A model generated the notes under the pieces. The model had not been told where the DNA came from. It made no database searches and saw only the letters and a list, made by a program, of their open reading frames with translations. From positions 620,001 to 684,000 of the forward strand of contig NZ_CP014595.1 of the NCBI RefSeq assembly GCF_001687105.1: DNA of 64,000 nt, given 5' to 3'. A program made the position numbers and the translations under genes. Shown here piece by piece: positions 16,977-25,045 of this stretch (positions within the stretch are counted from its first letter, which is position 1; each line of letters starts with the position of its first letter). Source of the stretch: Salipiger sp. CCB-MM3 (GTDB taxonomy: Bacteria > Pseudomonadota > Alphaproteobacteria > Rhodobacterales > Rhodobacteraceae).

Positions 16977-17936
16977 TCAGCGCCGCGTCCAGCCCCAGAG
17001 GCACAGCAGCTCGGTCGCCACATGCGCCCCGGCGATGGCCGTGGCGCCGCTGGTGTCGAAGGGCGGCGAGACCTCGACGATGTCACCTCCGACCATGTTG
17101 ATCCCCGCCAGTTCGCGCAGGCAGACCGCTGCCTGATGACTCGACAGCCCGCCCCAGACCGGCGTGCCGGTGCCCGGTGCGAAGGCCGGGTCGAGCGCGT
17201 CGATATCGAAGGTCAGATAGACCGGGTGTCCACGCACGATCTCGCGCGCCCGCGCCGCGGCCGCCTCGGGGCCGATGCGGTGCAGCTCGCGCGCGTCGAT
17301 GATGTTAAAGCCCAGCGTGTCGGGGTTGTCGGTACGGATGCCGATCTGCACCGAGCGGTTCGGGTCGACCAGCCCCAGCTTCACCGCCTTATACATGAAG
17401 GTGCCGTGATCGATGCGGCCAAAATCATCGTCCGCCCAAGTGTCGGTATGGGCGTCGAACTGGATCACCGACAGCGGGCCGTATTTGGCGGCATAGGCCT
17501 TGAGGATCGGCAAGGTGATCGAATGGTCGCCCCCCAGCGTGACGGTCGCCGTGTCGGTGGCGAGGATGCCCGCGATATGCGCCTCGAGCGTGCCCGGAAA
17601 GGCGGGCACATTGGCATAATCGAAAGCCAGATCGCCGTAGTCGGCGATGGCGAATTCCGACAGCACGTCATAGCCCCAGCCGTAGGGCGCATCGCAGGGC
17701 TGCAACAGCGAGGCCTCGCGGATCGCCCGCGGGCCAAAGCGTGTGCCGGTGCGGTTGGTCACCGCCTGATCGAAGGGCACGCCGGTCACCGCCACATCGG
17801 CGCCCGACAGGTCCTTGGTGTAGCGACGGCGCAGGAAAGAGGCGGCCCCGCCGAACACATTCTCGAAGCTGGAACCTTTCAGCTCTTCGCGGGTGAAGGC
17901 ATGGTCGATCTGGGTCTTGGCGTCTTCGAGGGCCAT
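16977..17936 (-). CDS. speB: Agmatinase / ureohydrolase family enzyme
   Basis: A 319-residue dimanganese ureohydrolase. Metal-binding motifs are all present: GGDHS, DAHTD and DIDALDP. The family includes agmatinase (agmatine to putrescine and urea), guanidinobutyrase and related enzymes, which motif reading cannot separate. The gene precedes an M20 amidohydrolase gene by five bases on the same strand, with a second M20 gene further upstream, suggesting a role in breaking down a guanidino or amide compound rather than polyamine synthesis alone. Confidence 0.87.
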   Translation of the reverse strand: MALEDAKTQIDHAFTREELKGSSFENVFGGAASFLRRRYTKDLSGADVAVTGVPFDQAVTNRTGTRFGPRAIREASLLQPCDAPYGWGYDVLSEFAIADYGDLAFDYANVPAFPGTLEAHIAGILATDTATVTLGGDHSITLPILKAYAAKYGPLSVIQFDAHTDTWADDDFGRIDHGTFMYKAVKLGLVDPNRSVQIGIRTDNPDTLGFNIIDARELHRIGPEAAAARAREIVRGHPVYLTFDIDALDPAFAPGTGTPVWGGLSSHQAAVCLRELAGINMVGGDIVEVSPPFDTSGATAIAGAHVATELLCLWGWTRR

Positions 17937-17941
17937 CTGGG

Positions 17942-19108
17942 TTACTCCTGCACCGGCAGCGCGGTCTCGATCAGCCGCGCAAAGAAGCTCGCGCCGATGG
18001 GCGCGATATCGTCGTTGAAGTCATACTGCGGATGGTGACAGCCAAAGGTGTCACCCTGCCCGAGGAAGAGATAGGCCCCCGGCCGCGCCTGCAGCATGTA
18101 AGAGAAATCCTCGGCGGGCATGATCGGATCGCAATCGTCCACGACCTTATCGGCCCCCACCACCTCGCGCGCGATTTGCGCCGCGAAAGCCGCCTGCTCG
18201 GGATGGTTCTCGGTCACCGGATAGCCGCGGTGATAAGTCACCTCGGCAGTGCAGCCATAGACCTCGGCCTGCAGTTTGGCGATCTCGCGGATGCGCGTCT
18301 CGGCCAGATCGCGGGTCGGCGTGCTGAAGCAGCGCACCGTGCCGGTCAGATAGGCGGTCGCGGGGATGATGTTGTCGGTTGTGCCCGCGTGGATCTGCGT
18401 CACCGAGACCACCAGCCGGTCGAGCGCGTTCACGTTGCGGCTGACAATCGTCTGCATCGCCTGCACGATGCCCGCCGCCGCCGGGATCGGGTCGATGCAA
18501 TCCTGCGGCGAGGCGCCATGCCCGCCCTTGCCCGACACATCGATGCGGAACTCATCCGCCGAGGCCTGAAGCGGCCCTGCGGTGGTCAGGAAATGGCCCT
18601 GCGCATCGCCCGGCGCATTGTGCATCCCATAGACCTCGGCCACATCGAAACGGTCCATGATGCCTTCGTCGATCATCGCCTTGGCACCGCCGCCGCCCTC
18701 TTCGGCAGGCTGGAAGATCAGCGCCACACGGCCCGAGAAATTGCGCGTCTCGGCAAGGTATTTGGCGGCGGCGAGCAGCATGGTGGTGTGCCCGTCATGG
18801 CCGCAGGTATGCGCCACGCCCGGCACTTTCGACGCGTAGTCGGTGCCCGACAGATCGTCCATCGGCAGCGCATCCATATCGGCACGCAGCCCGATGGTGC
18901 GACCCGCCCCGCGGCCCTCGATGATCGCCACCACGCCCGACTGCGCGATCCCCTCATGGATCTCGGTGATGCCAAAGCTCTTCAGCTTCTCGACCACGAA
19001 GGCTGCGGTCTTGTGGCAATCATAGAGCAGCTCGGGGTGCTGGTGCAGGAAGCGGCGCCATTCCTTGAGGGTTTCAGCCTCGGCGGCGATGGAGTTGATC
19101 ACGGGCAT
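17942..19108 (-). CDS. M20 family amidohydrolase (hippurate hydrolase/aminoacylase type), copy 1
   Basis: A 388-residue cytosolic metal-dependent hydrolase of N-acyl amino acids. Motifs are RADMDALPM, HTCGHDGHTTMLL (Cys and His metal ligands) and FQPAEEGGGGAK (catalytic Glu pair), followed by a lid domain with SGKGGHGASP. The ATG at 19108 begins MPVINSIA, matching the paralogue next door (MPIVNRIA). It lies in one unit between M20 copy 2 and the agmatinase-family gene. The true substrate is not known. Confidence 0.9.
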   Translation of the reverse strand: MPVINSIAAEAETLKEWRRFLHQHPELLYDCHKTAAFVVEKLKSFGITEIHEGIAQSGVVAIIEGRGAGRTIGLRADMDALPMDDLSGTDYASKVPGVAHTCGHDGHTTMLLAAAKYLAETRNFSGRVALIFQPAEEGGGGAKAMIDEGIMDRFDVAEVYGMHNAPGDAQGHFLTTAGPLQASADEFRIDVSGKGGHGASPQDCIDPIPAAAGIVQAMQTIVSRNVNALDRLVVSVTQIHAGTTDNIIPATAYLTGTVRCFSTPTRDLAETRIREIAKLQAEVYGCTAEVTYHRGYPVTENHPEQAAFAAQIAREVVGADKVVDDCDPIMPAEDFSYMLQARPGAYLFLGQGDTFGCHHPQYDFNDDIAPIGASFFARLIETALPVQE

Positions 19109-19136
19109 TGCGGTCTTTCCTTGGTGCGGGTCCGGG

Positions 19137-19162
19137 CCCCCTGTCCCCGCGGGGACAGGGGG
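19137..19162. repeat. 26-bp perfect palindrome between the two M20 genes
   Basis: Each arm is 13 bases (CCCCCTGTCCCCG and its complement). It lies in the 89-base gap between the stop of copy 2 and the start of copy 1, so it could attenuate or process the shared transcript. Confidence 0.7.
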
Positions 19163-19197
19163 CTCCGGTCTTTGGCGCCATGAAAGGCCGAAAACCC

Positions 19198-20358
19198 TCA
19201 CGCCCGCAAGGGTTGACGCGACTCCACCAGTTTCACGAAATACGACGCGCCGATCGGGGCTGCCTCATCGTTGAAGTCGAACTTCGGGTGGTGCACCGAC
19301 GGCCCCACGCCCTGCCCCAGATAGAGGAAAGCCCCCGGCCGCGCTTCGAGCATGTAGGAGAAATCCTCGGCCCCCATCGAGGGCGCGATCTCGTCCAGCA
19401 CCTCGGGCGCCACACCCTGCGCCACACCCACGGCGAACTCGGTCTGCCGCGCGTGGTTCACCGTCGGCGGATAGTTCGGCTGGAAGTCCAGCGCCGCGCT
19501 GACGCCATAGGCGCGTGCCTGCCCCTCGACGATCTCGTGCAGGCGGCGTTCGGCCATGGCGCGGATCTCGGGATCAAAGCTGCGGATCGTGCCTGCCATG
19601 CGCACCGTTTCGGGAATGACATTGGTGGCCGAACCGCCCTGCACCGTGGTGAGCGAGACCACCAGAGATTTCAGCGGATCGGCATTGCGCGACGGCACCG
19701 ACAGCAGCGCCTGACCGATCGCCAGCGCGCAGGGCACCGGATCGATGCAGAGATCGGGATGGGCTGCATGGCCACCCTTGCCGGTCAGCACCAGTTCGAA
19801 GTCATCGACAGCCGCCATGATCGGGCCCTTGGTGGTCGCCATGGTGCCCAAGGGCAGCGACGGGTCGGTGTGGATGGCGTAAACCTCGGAGATGCCGAAG
19901 CGCTCCATGATGCCTTCCTCGACCATGATGCGGCCGCCGCCGATGGTCTCTTCGGCAGGCTGGAAGATCAGCGCCACCTTGCCCGCGAAGTTGCGCGTCT
20001 CCGACAGGTATTTCGCCGCGCCCAGCAGCATCGTCGTATGCCCGTCATGGCCACAGGCGTGCATCTTGCCCGGCACTTGGCTGGCGTGCTCGGCGCCGGT
20101 TTCCTCGTCCATCGGCAGCGCGTCCATATCGGCGCGCAGCCCGGTCACCGGCCCTTCGCCCTGCCCCTCGATGATCGCAACGACGCCGGATTGAGCAATG
20201 CCCTCATGAATCTCGGTGATCCCGAACTCGCGCAGCCGCGCCACCACAAACCCCGCCGTCTCGTGACAATCGAGGCTCAGCTCGGGGTTCTGGTGCAAAT
20301 GGCGGCGCCATGTGCGCATCTCGTCGGCGTAATCCGCGATCCGGTTCACAATGGGCAT
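19198..20358 (-). CDS. M20 family amidohydrolase, copy 2
   Basis: A 386-residue paralogue of the downstream gene, arising from tandem duplication (very similar along its length, for example EIHEGIAQSGVVAIIEG in both). Motifs are RADMDALPM, HACGHDGHTTMLL and FQPAEETIGGG, so the metal and catalytic residues are intact. ATG at 20358 has AGGAG nine bases upstream. The frame stays open far upstream, but that part is antisense to mazG and is not coding. First gene of the M20-M20-agmatinase unit, divergent from mazG. Confidence 0.9.
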   Translation of the reverse strand: MPIVNRIADYADEMRTWRRHLHQNPELSLDCHETAGFVVARLREFGITEIHEGIAQSGVVAIIEGQGEGPVTGLRADMDALPMDEETGAEHASQVPGKMHACGHDGHTTMLLGAAKYLSETRNFAGKVALIFQPAEETIGGGRIMVEEGIMERFGISEVYAIHTDPSLPLGTMATTKGPIMAAVDDFELVLTGKGGHAAHPDLCIDPVPCALAIGQALLSVPSRNADPLKSLVVSLTTVQGGSATNVIPETVRMAGTIRSFDPEIRAMAERRLHEIVEGQARAYGVSAALDFQPNYPPTVNHARQTEFAVGVAQGVAPEVLDEIAPSMGAEDFSYMLEARPGAFLYLGQGVGPSVHHPKFDFNDEAAPIGASYFVKLVESRQPLRA

Positions 20359-20421
20359 GGGTGGACTCCTGAAGGTCTTTGAAGCAGGACAAGGTAAAAT
20401 ACCCATATAGCGGAGATGTCC

Positions 20422-21294
20422 ATGACCAGCGATCCGAGCGCCGATCTGATCCACGATGAACGTGGCGGCATGCCCCGCCTTCTGGAGATCATGCGCCGCC
20501 TGCGGCACCCCGAGACCGGCTGCCCGTGGGATCTGGAGCAGGATTTCGCCACCATCGCGCCCTACACGATCGAAGAGGCCTATGAGGTCGCCGACGCCAT
20601 CGAGCGCGAGGCATGGGACGAGTTGAAGGGCGAGCTTGGCGATCTGCTGTTCCAATCGGTGTTCCACGCGCAGATGGCCGAAGAGCGCGGGCTGTTCAGC
20701 TTCGACGATGTGGCCAACACCATGTCCGACAAGATGGTGTTCCGCCATCCGCATGTCTTCGGCACCGAGAGCAACGACAAATCCCCCGAGCAGCAGACCG
20801 CCGACTGGGAGAAGATCAAAGCCGCCGAGCGGGCCGCCAAGGCGGAAAAAGGCGTGCTCGACGGGGTGGCACTGGGGCTGCCCGCCCTGCTGCGCGCGGT
20901 GAAGCTGCAGAAACGTGCCGCGCGCGTGGGCTTTGACTGGCCCTCGACCGACGAGGTGATCGACAAGATTGTCGAGGAAGCGCAGGAATTGCGCGAGGCC
21001 ACCGATCCCGATCACGCCGAAGAAGAGTTTGGCGATCTGCTCTTCGTCATGGCCAATCTCGCCCGGCACATGGACATCGATCCCGAGCAGGCACTGCGCC
21101 GCGCCAATGCCAAGTTCACCCGCCGCTTCGGCGCCATCGAGGCCGCGCTGGAGGCACAGGGCAAGCGCCCCGAAGACAGCGATCTGGCGGAGATGGACGC
21201 GCTCTGGGATGCGGCCAAGGCCGAAGAAAAGGCCCGAAAATCCGCCGCTTCCCCGGCCCGCGCCAATGGGACGCAACCGGGCGCCAATTCCTGA
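20422..21294 (+). CDS. mazG: Nucleoside triphosphate pyrophosphohydrolase MazG
   Basis: A 290-residue house-cleaning enzyme that hydrolyses non-canonical NTPs to NMP and pyrophosphate. It has two MazG repeats: the first with GCPWDLEQ, EEAYEVADAI and ELGDLLFQSVFHA, the second with EEAQELREA and EEFGDLLFVMANLAR, each having the EEXXE...EXXD metal-binding helices. Two ATGs are possible. GGAG lies directly against the one at 20416 but six bases before the one at 20422, which is therefore preferred. The C-terminus ends in a disordered Ala/Lys tail. Confidence 0.93.
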   Translation: MTSDPSADLIHDERGGMPRLLEIMRRLRHPETGCPWDLEQDFATIAPYTIEEAYEVADAIEREAWDELKGELGDLLFQSVFHAQMAEERGLFSFDDVANTMSDKMVFRHPHVFGTESNDKSPEQQTADWEKIKAAERAAKAEKGVLDGVALGLPALLRAVKLQKRAARVGFDWPSTDEVIDKIVEEAQELREATDPDHAEEEFGDLLFVMANLARHMDIDPEQALRRANAKFTRRFGAIEAALEAQGKRPEDSDLAEMDALWDAAKAEEKARKSAASPARANGTQPGANS

Positions 21295-21385
21295 TCTTTC
21301 CGATAGGGCATTGATCTGATAATTTCACTCGGGTAAATGGCCGCCTGCGACTAGCCAACCTGACATGCATGACCGGAGGACTTTG

Positions 21386-22396
21386 ATGCTGCGTCTCGGA
21401 ACCGCCCTCGCCCTGATTGCCCCCACTCTCACGGCGGCCCCCGCGCTGGCCGAAGAGGTCAATCTCTATTCCTACCGTCAGCCCGAGCTTCTGAAGCCGC
21501 TGACCGACGCCTTCACCGAAGCCACCGGCATCGACGTGAACGTGGCCTATATCGACAAGGGCCTCGAAGAGCGCCTCGTGGCCGAGGGCGACCGCTCGCC
21601 CGCCGATCTCATCTTCACCGTCGACATCTCGCGCCTCGCCGCTGCCGTGCAGGCGGGCGTGACCCAGCCGGTCGAGAGCGAAGTTCTGCAAGAGAACGTG
21701 CCGGAGCAATACCGCGACCCCGAGGGCCAATGGTTCGGCCTGACCACGCGCGCGCGCATCGTCTACGCCTCCAAAGACCGGGTCGATCCGTCGGAGATTA
21801 CCACCTATGAGGGTCTCGCCGATCCCAAGTGGGAAGGTCGCATCTGCACCCGCTCGGGCACCCATGACTACAACGTGGCGCTGGTGGCGGCGATGATCCA
21901 CCACCACGGCGAGGAATATGCCAAGGAGTGGCTGACCGGCCTGAAGTCCAACCTCGCGCGCCGCCCGCAGGGCAACGACCGCGCGCAGGTCAAGGCGATC
22001 TGGGCTGGCGAATGCGACATCAGCCTCGGCAACACCTACTACATGGGCCAGATGCTGAGCGACCCCGAGCAGGTGGACTGGGCCAATTCGGTCAACGTGC
22101 TCTTCCCCGAGTTCGAAAACGGCGGCACCCATGTCAACATCTCGGGCGTGGCGATGACCAAGTCCGCGCCGAACCGCGAGAACGCGCTGAAGATGATGGA
22201 ATATCTGACCTCGCCCGAGGCGCAGGAAATCTATGCCCATGCCAACTATGAGTACCCGATCGCGCCCGGCACCGAGGCCGACGATCTGGTCAAGGGCTGG
22301 GGCAGCTTCACCGCCGACGACACCAACCTGATGACGCTTGCCGAGCAGCGTGGCGCGGCGCTGCGCCTGATCGAAGAGGTCGATTACGACGGCTGA
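21386..22396 (+). CDS. Fe(3+) ABC transporter periplasmic binding protein (FbpA/FutA type)
   Basis: A 336-residue exported protein. The signal peptide is about 22 residues (LRLGTALALIAPTLTAAPALA, cleaved before EEVNLYSYR). Mature features of ferric-binding proteins include the N-terminal LYSYRQPELLKPL strand and a Tyr pair in NTYYMG that binds iron. GGAGGA is six bases before the ATG. No permease or ATPase gene is adjacent and a terminator follows at once, so it is an orphan here. Iron regulation is likely, but I could not identify a convincing operator. Confidence 0.88.
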   Translation: MLRLGTALALIAPTLTAAPALAEEVNLYSYRQPELLKPLTDAFTEATGIDVNVAYIDKGLEERLVAEGDRSPADLIFTVDISRLAAAVQAGVTQPVESEVLQENVPEQYRDPEGQWFGLTTRARIVYASKDRVDPSEITTYEGLADPKWEGRICTRSGTHDYNVALVAAMIHHHGEEYAKEWLTGLKSNLARRPQGNDRAQVKAIWAGECDISLGNTYYMGQMLSDPEQVDWANSVNVLFPEFENGGTHVNISGVAMTKSAPNRENALKMMEYLTSPEAQEIYAHANYEYPIAPGTEADDLVKGWGSFTADDTNLMTLAEQRGAALRLIEEVDYDG

Positions 22397-22423
22397 TCGC
22401 GGCGGGCACCGTCACCGAACAAG

Positions 22424-22448
22424 AAGGGGCCCTGCTGGGCCCCTTTTT
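22424..22448 (+). terminator. Intrinsic terminator after the iron-binding protein gene
   Basis: AAGGGGCCC (22424-22432), loop TGCT, GGGCCCCTT (22437-22445) and a T-run. A textbook rho-independent terminator 28 bases after the stop. Confidence 0.95.
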
Positions 22449-22477
22449 CATGCGCTGCGCCATCGGCGGGCCTGCTG

Positions 22478-22582
22478 AGGGGGCGCTGCCCCCTCGTCGC
22501 TGCGCGCCTCACCCCCGGCGTATTTTCCGAAGAGAAGAAGCACATGGCGCGCGCCCGGTCCTTCTTCTCTTTTCAAATACGC
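22478..22582. repeat. Composite hairpin plus two inverted type B boxes
   Basis: Hairpin AGGGGGC-GCT-GCCCCCT (22478-22494), then a type B box on the plus strand (22518-22540: GCGTATTTTCC then GAAGAGAAGAAG), then a second type B box inverted on the minus strand (22559-22582). The two boxes face each other across 18 bases. The block fills the gap before the phnM stop. Confidence 0.75.
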
Positions 22583-22594
22583 ATATCCCGCGCG

Positions 22595-23737
22595 TCACGC
22601 CACGCGGCGGCCGTGGCTCCAGACGCCGCGCAGGCAAGGCTGGCCCTCAATCCGCCGCACCCGCACCACATCGGCCAGCAGCCCCGGCGCAAGGCTGCCC
22701 CGGTCATCGAGCCCCGAGGCGGCGGCGGGCGCCCGGCTGACCGTAGCAATCCCGCGCGGCAGGTCATCCCAGAGATCGGCCAGCAGGAAGGCCGCGCCCA
22801 TCAGCGCCGCCGGCACGTAATCCGACGAGACGATGTCCAGAAAGTCGCGCCGCGCCAGTTCCTCCGCCGCCACATTGCCCGAATGCGAGCCGCCGCGGAT
22901 GAGGTTCGGCGCCCCCATCATCACCGCGATCCCCGCCTCTTTGCAGGCCCGCGCCGCCTCGACCGTGGTCGGGAACTCGGCCAGCCGCACGCCGTAGCCG
23001 CGGCTCACCTGCACATGCTCGGGCGTGGTGTCGTCATGGCTCGCCAGCACCGCGCCAAGGCGCCGCGCCGCCTCTACCGCGCCCGCCTCATGCGCCGCGC
23101 CAAGCTCGCTGCGCAGACGGGTGAGATTGTCCACATGCGCGTCGAAGTCATCGGTGCTGAGCCCATGCTTGCCGCACATGTAGTCGCGGTATTTCTCGAT
23201 GTCGCGGAACTGCCGCTGGCCGGGCGTGTGATCCATCAGCGACAGGATACCCACCCGGTCGGCGCCGCCGAACTCGGCCAGTTCCTCAAGCAGCGTCTCC
23301 GAGCAGGTCTCTGCCCGCAGATGCAGGAAATGGCTGATCTTGAGCATGTCGCGGCTGCGCGCCTCGAGCAGCTCGCCCGCCAACGCCCGGGCGTATTTGC
23401 CGTATTTCGACTTGGCGTCGGTCACCACCGAGCCCACACGCATGGCGTCGAACACCGTGGTGATGCCGACCGAGGCCAGCTCGGCGTCATGCGCGAGGAT
23501 CGCCGCCGCATGCGGCCAGTTCACCTTGGGGCGCGGCTGCATATGGCGCTCGAGATTGTCGGTGTGCAGCTCGATCAGACCCGGGATCAGCAGATCGCCG
23601 TCGCAATCCGTCGCGCCCGCCACGGTGGTGCTGCCCGCATCGACAGCTTCGATGCGCCCGCCCTGCATCACCAGCGTGCCGGTGATCACCTCGTCTTCGA
23701 GCACGATCCGCGCGTTGCTCAGGATGGTTCGTGCCAT
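22595..23737 (-). CDS. phnM: Alpha-D-ribose 1-methylphosphonate 5-triphosphate diphosphatase
   Basis: A 380-residue amidohydrolase-superfamily enzyme that removes pyrophosphate from the nucleosidase product before C-P cleavage. The first metal motif is IELHTDNLERH followed by PRPKVNW; HDDTTPEHV and MGAPNLIRGGSHSGN are typical PhnM blocks. The ATG at 23737 matches the family start. It is the last minus-strand phn gene of this arm, separated from phnN by the opposing DUF1045 gene. It shares a 61-base divergent promoter region with DUF1045. Confidence 0.94.
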   Translation of the reverse strand: MARTILSNARIVLEDEVITGTLVMQGGRIEAVDAGSTTVAGATDCDGDLLIPGLIELHTDNLERHMQPRPKVNWPHAAAILAHDAELASVGITTVFDAMRVGSVVTDAKSKYGKYARALAGELLEARSRDMLKISHFLHLRAETCSETLLEELAEFGGADRVGILSLMDHTPGQRQFRDIEKYRDYMCGKHGLSTDDFDAHVDNLTRLRSELGAAHEAGAVEAARRLGAVLASHDDTTPEHVQVSRGYGVRLAEFPTTVEAARACKEAGIAVMMGAPNLIRGGSHSGNVAAEELARRDFLDIVSSDYVPAALMGAAFLLADLWDDLPRGIATVSRAPAAASGLDDRGSLAPGLLADVVRVRRIEGQPCLRGVWSHGRRVA

Positions 23738-23769
23738 GTCTCTACCTCTTCTCGTTGGCGCTCTTTGCG

Positions 23770-23800
23770 CCGTCATGCATCTGTGACATGACGCTGTCAT
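23770..23800. promoter_or_regulatory. Candidate Pho box between phnM and the DUF1045 gene
   Basis: CCGTCAT (23770-23776), four bases, CTGTGAC (23781-23787) resembles the PhoB direct repeat CTGTCAT-N4-CTGTCAT with two to three mismatches overall; a perfect CTGTCAT follows at 23794-23800. TGACA and TGTCA also form a dyad here. The placement in a divergent phn promoter supports phosphate control, but this is inference from consensus. Confidence 0.45.
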
Positions 23801-24494
23801 GAAGCGCGCCATGCAAAATTATTCCCGATACGCCGTCTATTACGCCCCGCGCCCGGGGCCGCTGGCCGAGTTTGCCGCCGCCTGGCTGGGTTGGGACCCA
23901 ACCAGCGGCTCTGCCGTGCCGCATCCGCATCTGCAGGGCCTGCCGCGCCCGGTCGCCGAGATCACCGAGACCCCGCGCAAATACGGGTTCCATGGCACGC
24001 TGAAACCGCCCATGCGCCTCACCGGCCCGGTCGATGCGCTGCATGAGGACCTTTCGGCGCTGGCGGCGCGTCTTGGCCCCGTCACCCTGCCCGGCCTTGC
24101 GCTCACCCGTATCGGCAGCTTCCTCGCGCTGACCACCCTTGGCGAGGCCATGCCGCTGGCGCAGCTGGCCGCAGATGTGGTCGAGGTGCTCGACCCCCAC
24201 CGCGCCCCACCCAGCGAGGCGGAGCTGGAGCGCCGCCGCCGCGCGCGCCTGAGCCCGGCGCAGGAAGACAACCTCGCGCGCTGGGGCTATCCCTACGTGA
24301 TGGCGGAGTTCAAATTCCACCTCACGCTCACCGGCAAGCTGGCCTTCGGCGAGGCCGAGCAGGTGGCCGAGGCGCTGCAGCCGGCCCTCACGCCGCTGCT
24401 GCCGCAGCCTTTCGAAGTGCGCGATCTGTGCCTGTTCGGCGAGGCCGAGGACGGGCGGTTCCACCTGCTGCACCGCTACGCCCTCACCGGCTGA
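23799..24494 (+). CDS. DUF1045 phosphonate-metabolism protein, 2H phosphoesterase-like
   Basis: A 231-residue protein always found in phosphonate loci (DUF1045). Two His-x-Thr-Leu motifs, HGTLKPP (first half) and HLTLTG (second half), are the double signature of the 2H phosphoesterase superfamily, whose members open cyclic phosphates. Since PhnP, which opens ribose 1,2-cyclic phosphate 5-phosphate, is not in this window, a PhnP-like job is a fair guess. An alternative ATG is four codons in. The gene is divergent from phnM and its end overlaps the opposing phnN gene by 19 bases. Confidence 0.88.
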   Translation: MKRAMQNYSRYAVYYAPRPGPLAEFAAAWLGWDPTSGSAVPHPHLQGLPRPVAEITETPRKYGFHGTLKPPMRLTGPVDALHEDLSALAARLGPVTLPGLALTRIGSFLALTTLGEAMPLAQLAADVVEVLDPHRAPPSEAELERRRRARLSPAQEDNLARWGYPYVMAEFKFHLTLTGKLAFGEAEQVAEALQPALTPLLPQPFEVRDLCLFGEAEDGRFHLLHRYALTG

Positions 24495-25045
24495 AGCAGC
24501 GCCTCGAGCCGGGCCGCGGCGATCTCGAGCGGCCCGGAATTGTCGATCTCATGCACCTTGAGGACCTGCTGCAGCTCCGGCGGCAGCGGCAGCGTCGCCC
24601 GTGCCAGACGCGCCTCGATCTGCGCCGCGCTCTCGCGCCCACGCGATGCCAGCCGTTCGGCCAGCACACCCGGGCGCGCGGTGACATGCAGCACCTCAAG
24701 CTCGGGCAACAGCTGCGCCGCCTGCTCCAGCGCCCCGCGCGAGCCATTGAACACCACCGGGCGGCCCGCCGCGCGCGGTGTCAGCTCGGACCAGCGGATG
24801 CCGTAGCGCAGATCATGCGCGCCCCAGTGCAGGGCGAAATCGCCCGCCTCCAGCATCCGCACAAACTCCTCCTGCGTCACCGCAAGGCAGGGCTCGCCGC
24901 CGGCCTCCGGCGCGCGGGTGATCACCCGCTGCACCACATGCAGGCCGGGCACGCGCGGCGCCACCTCGGCAAGCAGGCTGTCCTTGCCCACCCCCGAGGG
25001 GCCCACGAGGGCAAAGACCGGCGCCTTGCGCTCCGGGCTGGTCAT
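24476..25045 (-). CDS. phnN: Ribose 1,5-bisphosphate phosphokinase
   Basis: A 189-residue P-loop kinase (guanylate-kinase-like) that makes PRPP from ribose 1,5-bisphosphate, the last step of the C-P lyase pathway. The Walker A motif is GPSGVGKDS near the N-terminus; RVITRAPEAGGE and LHWGAHDLRYGI match the substrate-binding segments. The ATG overlaps the phnL stop (ATGA). Its 3' end overlaps the convergent DUF1045 gene. Confidence 0.93.
   Translation of the reverse strand: MTSPERKAPVFALVGPSGVGKDSLLAEVAPRVPGLHVVQRVITRAPEAGGEPCLAVTQEEFVRMLEAGDFALHWGAHDLRYGIRWSELTPRAAGRPVVFNGSRGALEQAAQLLPELEVLHVTARPGVLAERLASRGRESAAQIEARLARATLPLPPELQQVLKVHEIDNSGPLEIAAARLEALLQPVRA

Noticed and set aside
20359..21276. 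Minus-strand open frame continuing the second M20 gene by about 300 codons
   Set aside because: It is exactly antisense to mazG, has the composition of an opposite-strand shadow, and the M20 protein starts normally at 20358.
21295..21385. Possible iron-responsive operator upstream of the ferric-binding protein
   Set aside because: TGATCTGATAATTTCA is near the TGA-N9-TCA iron-Rhodo form but the spacing is off by one and there is no second support.
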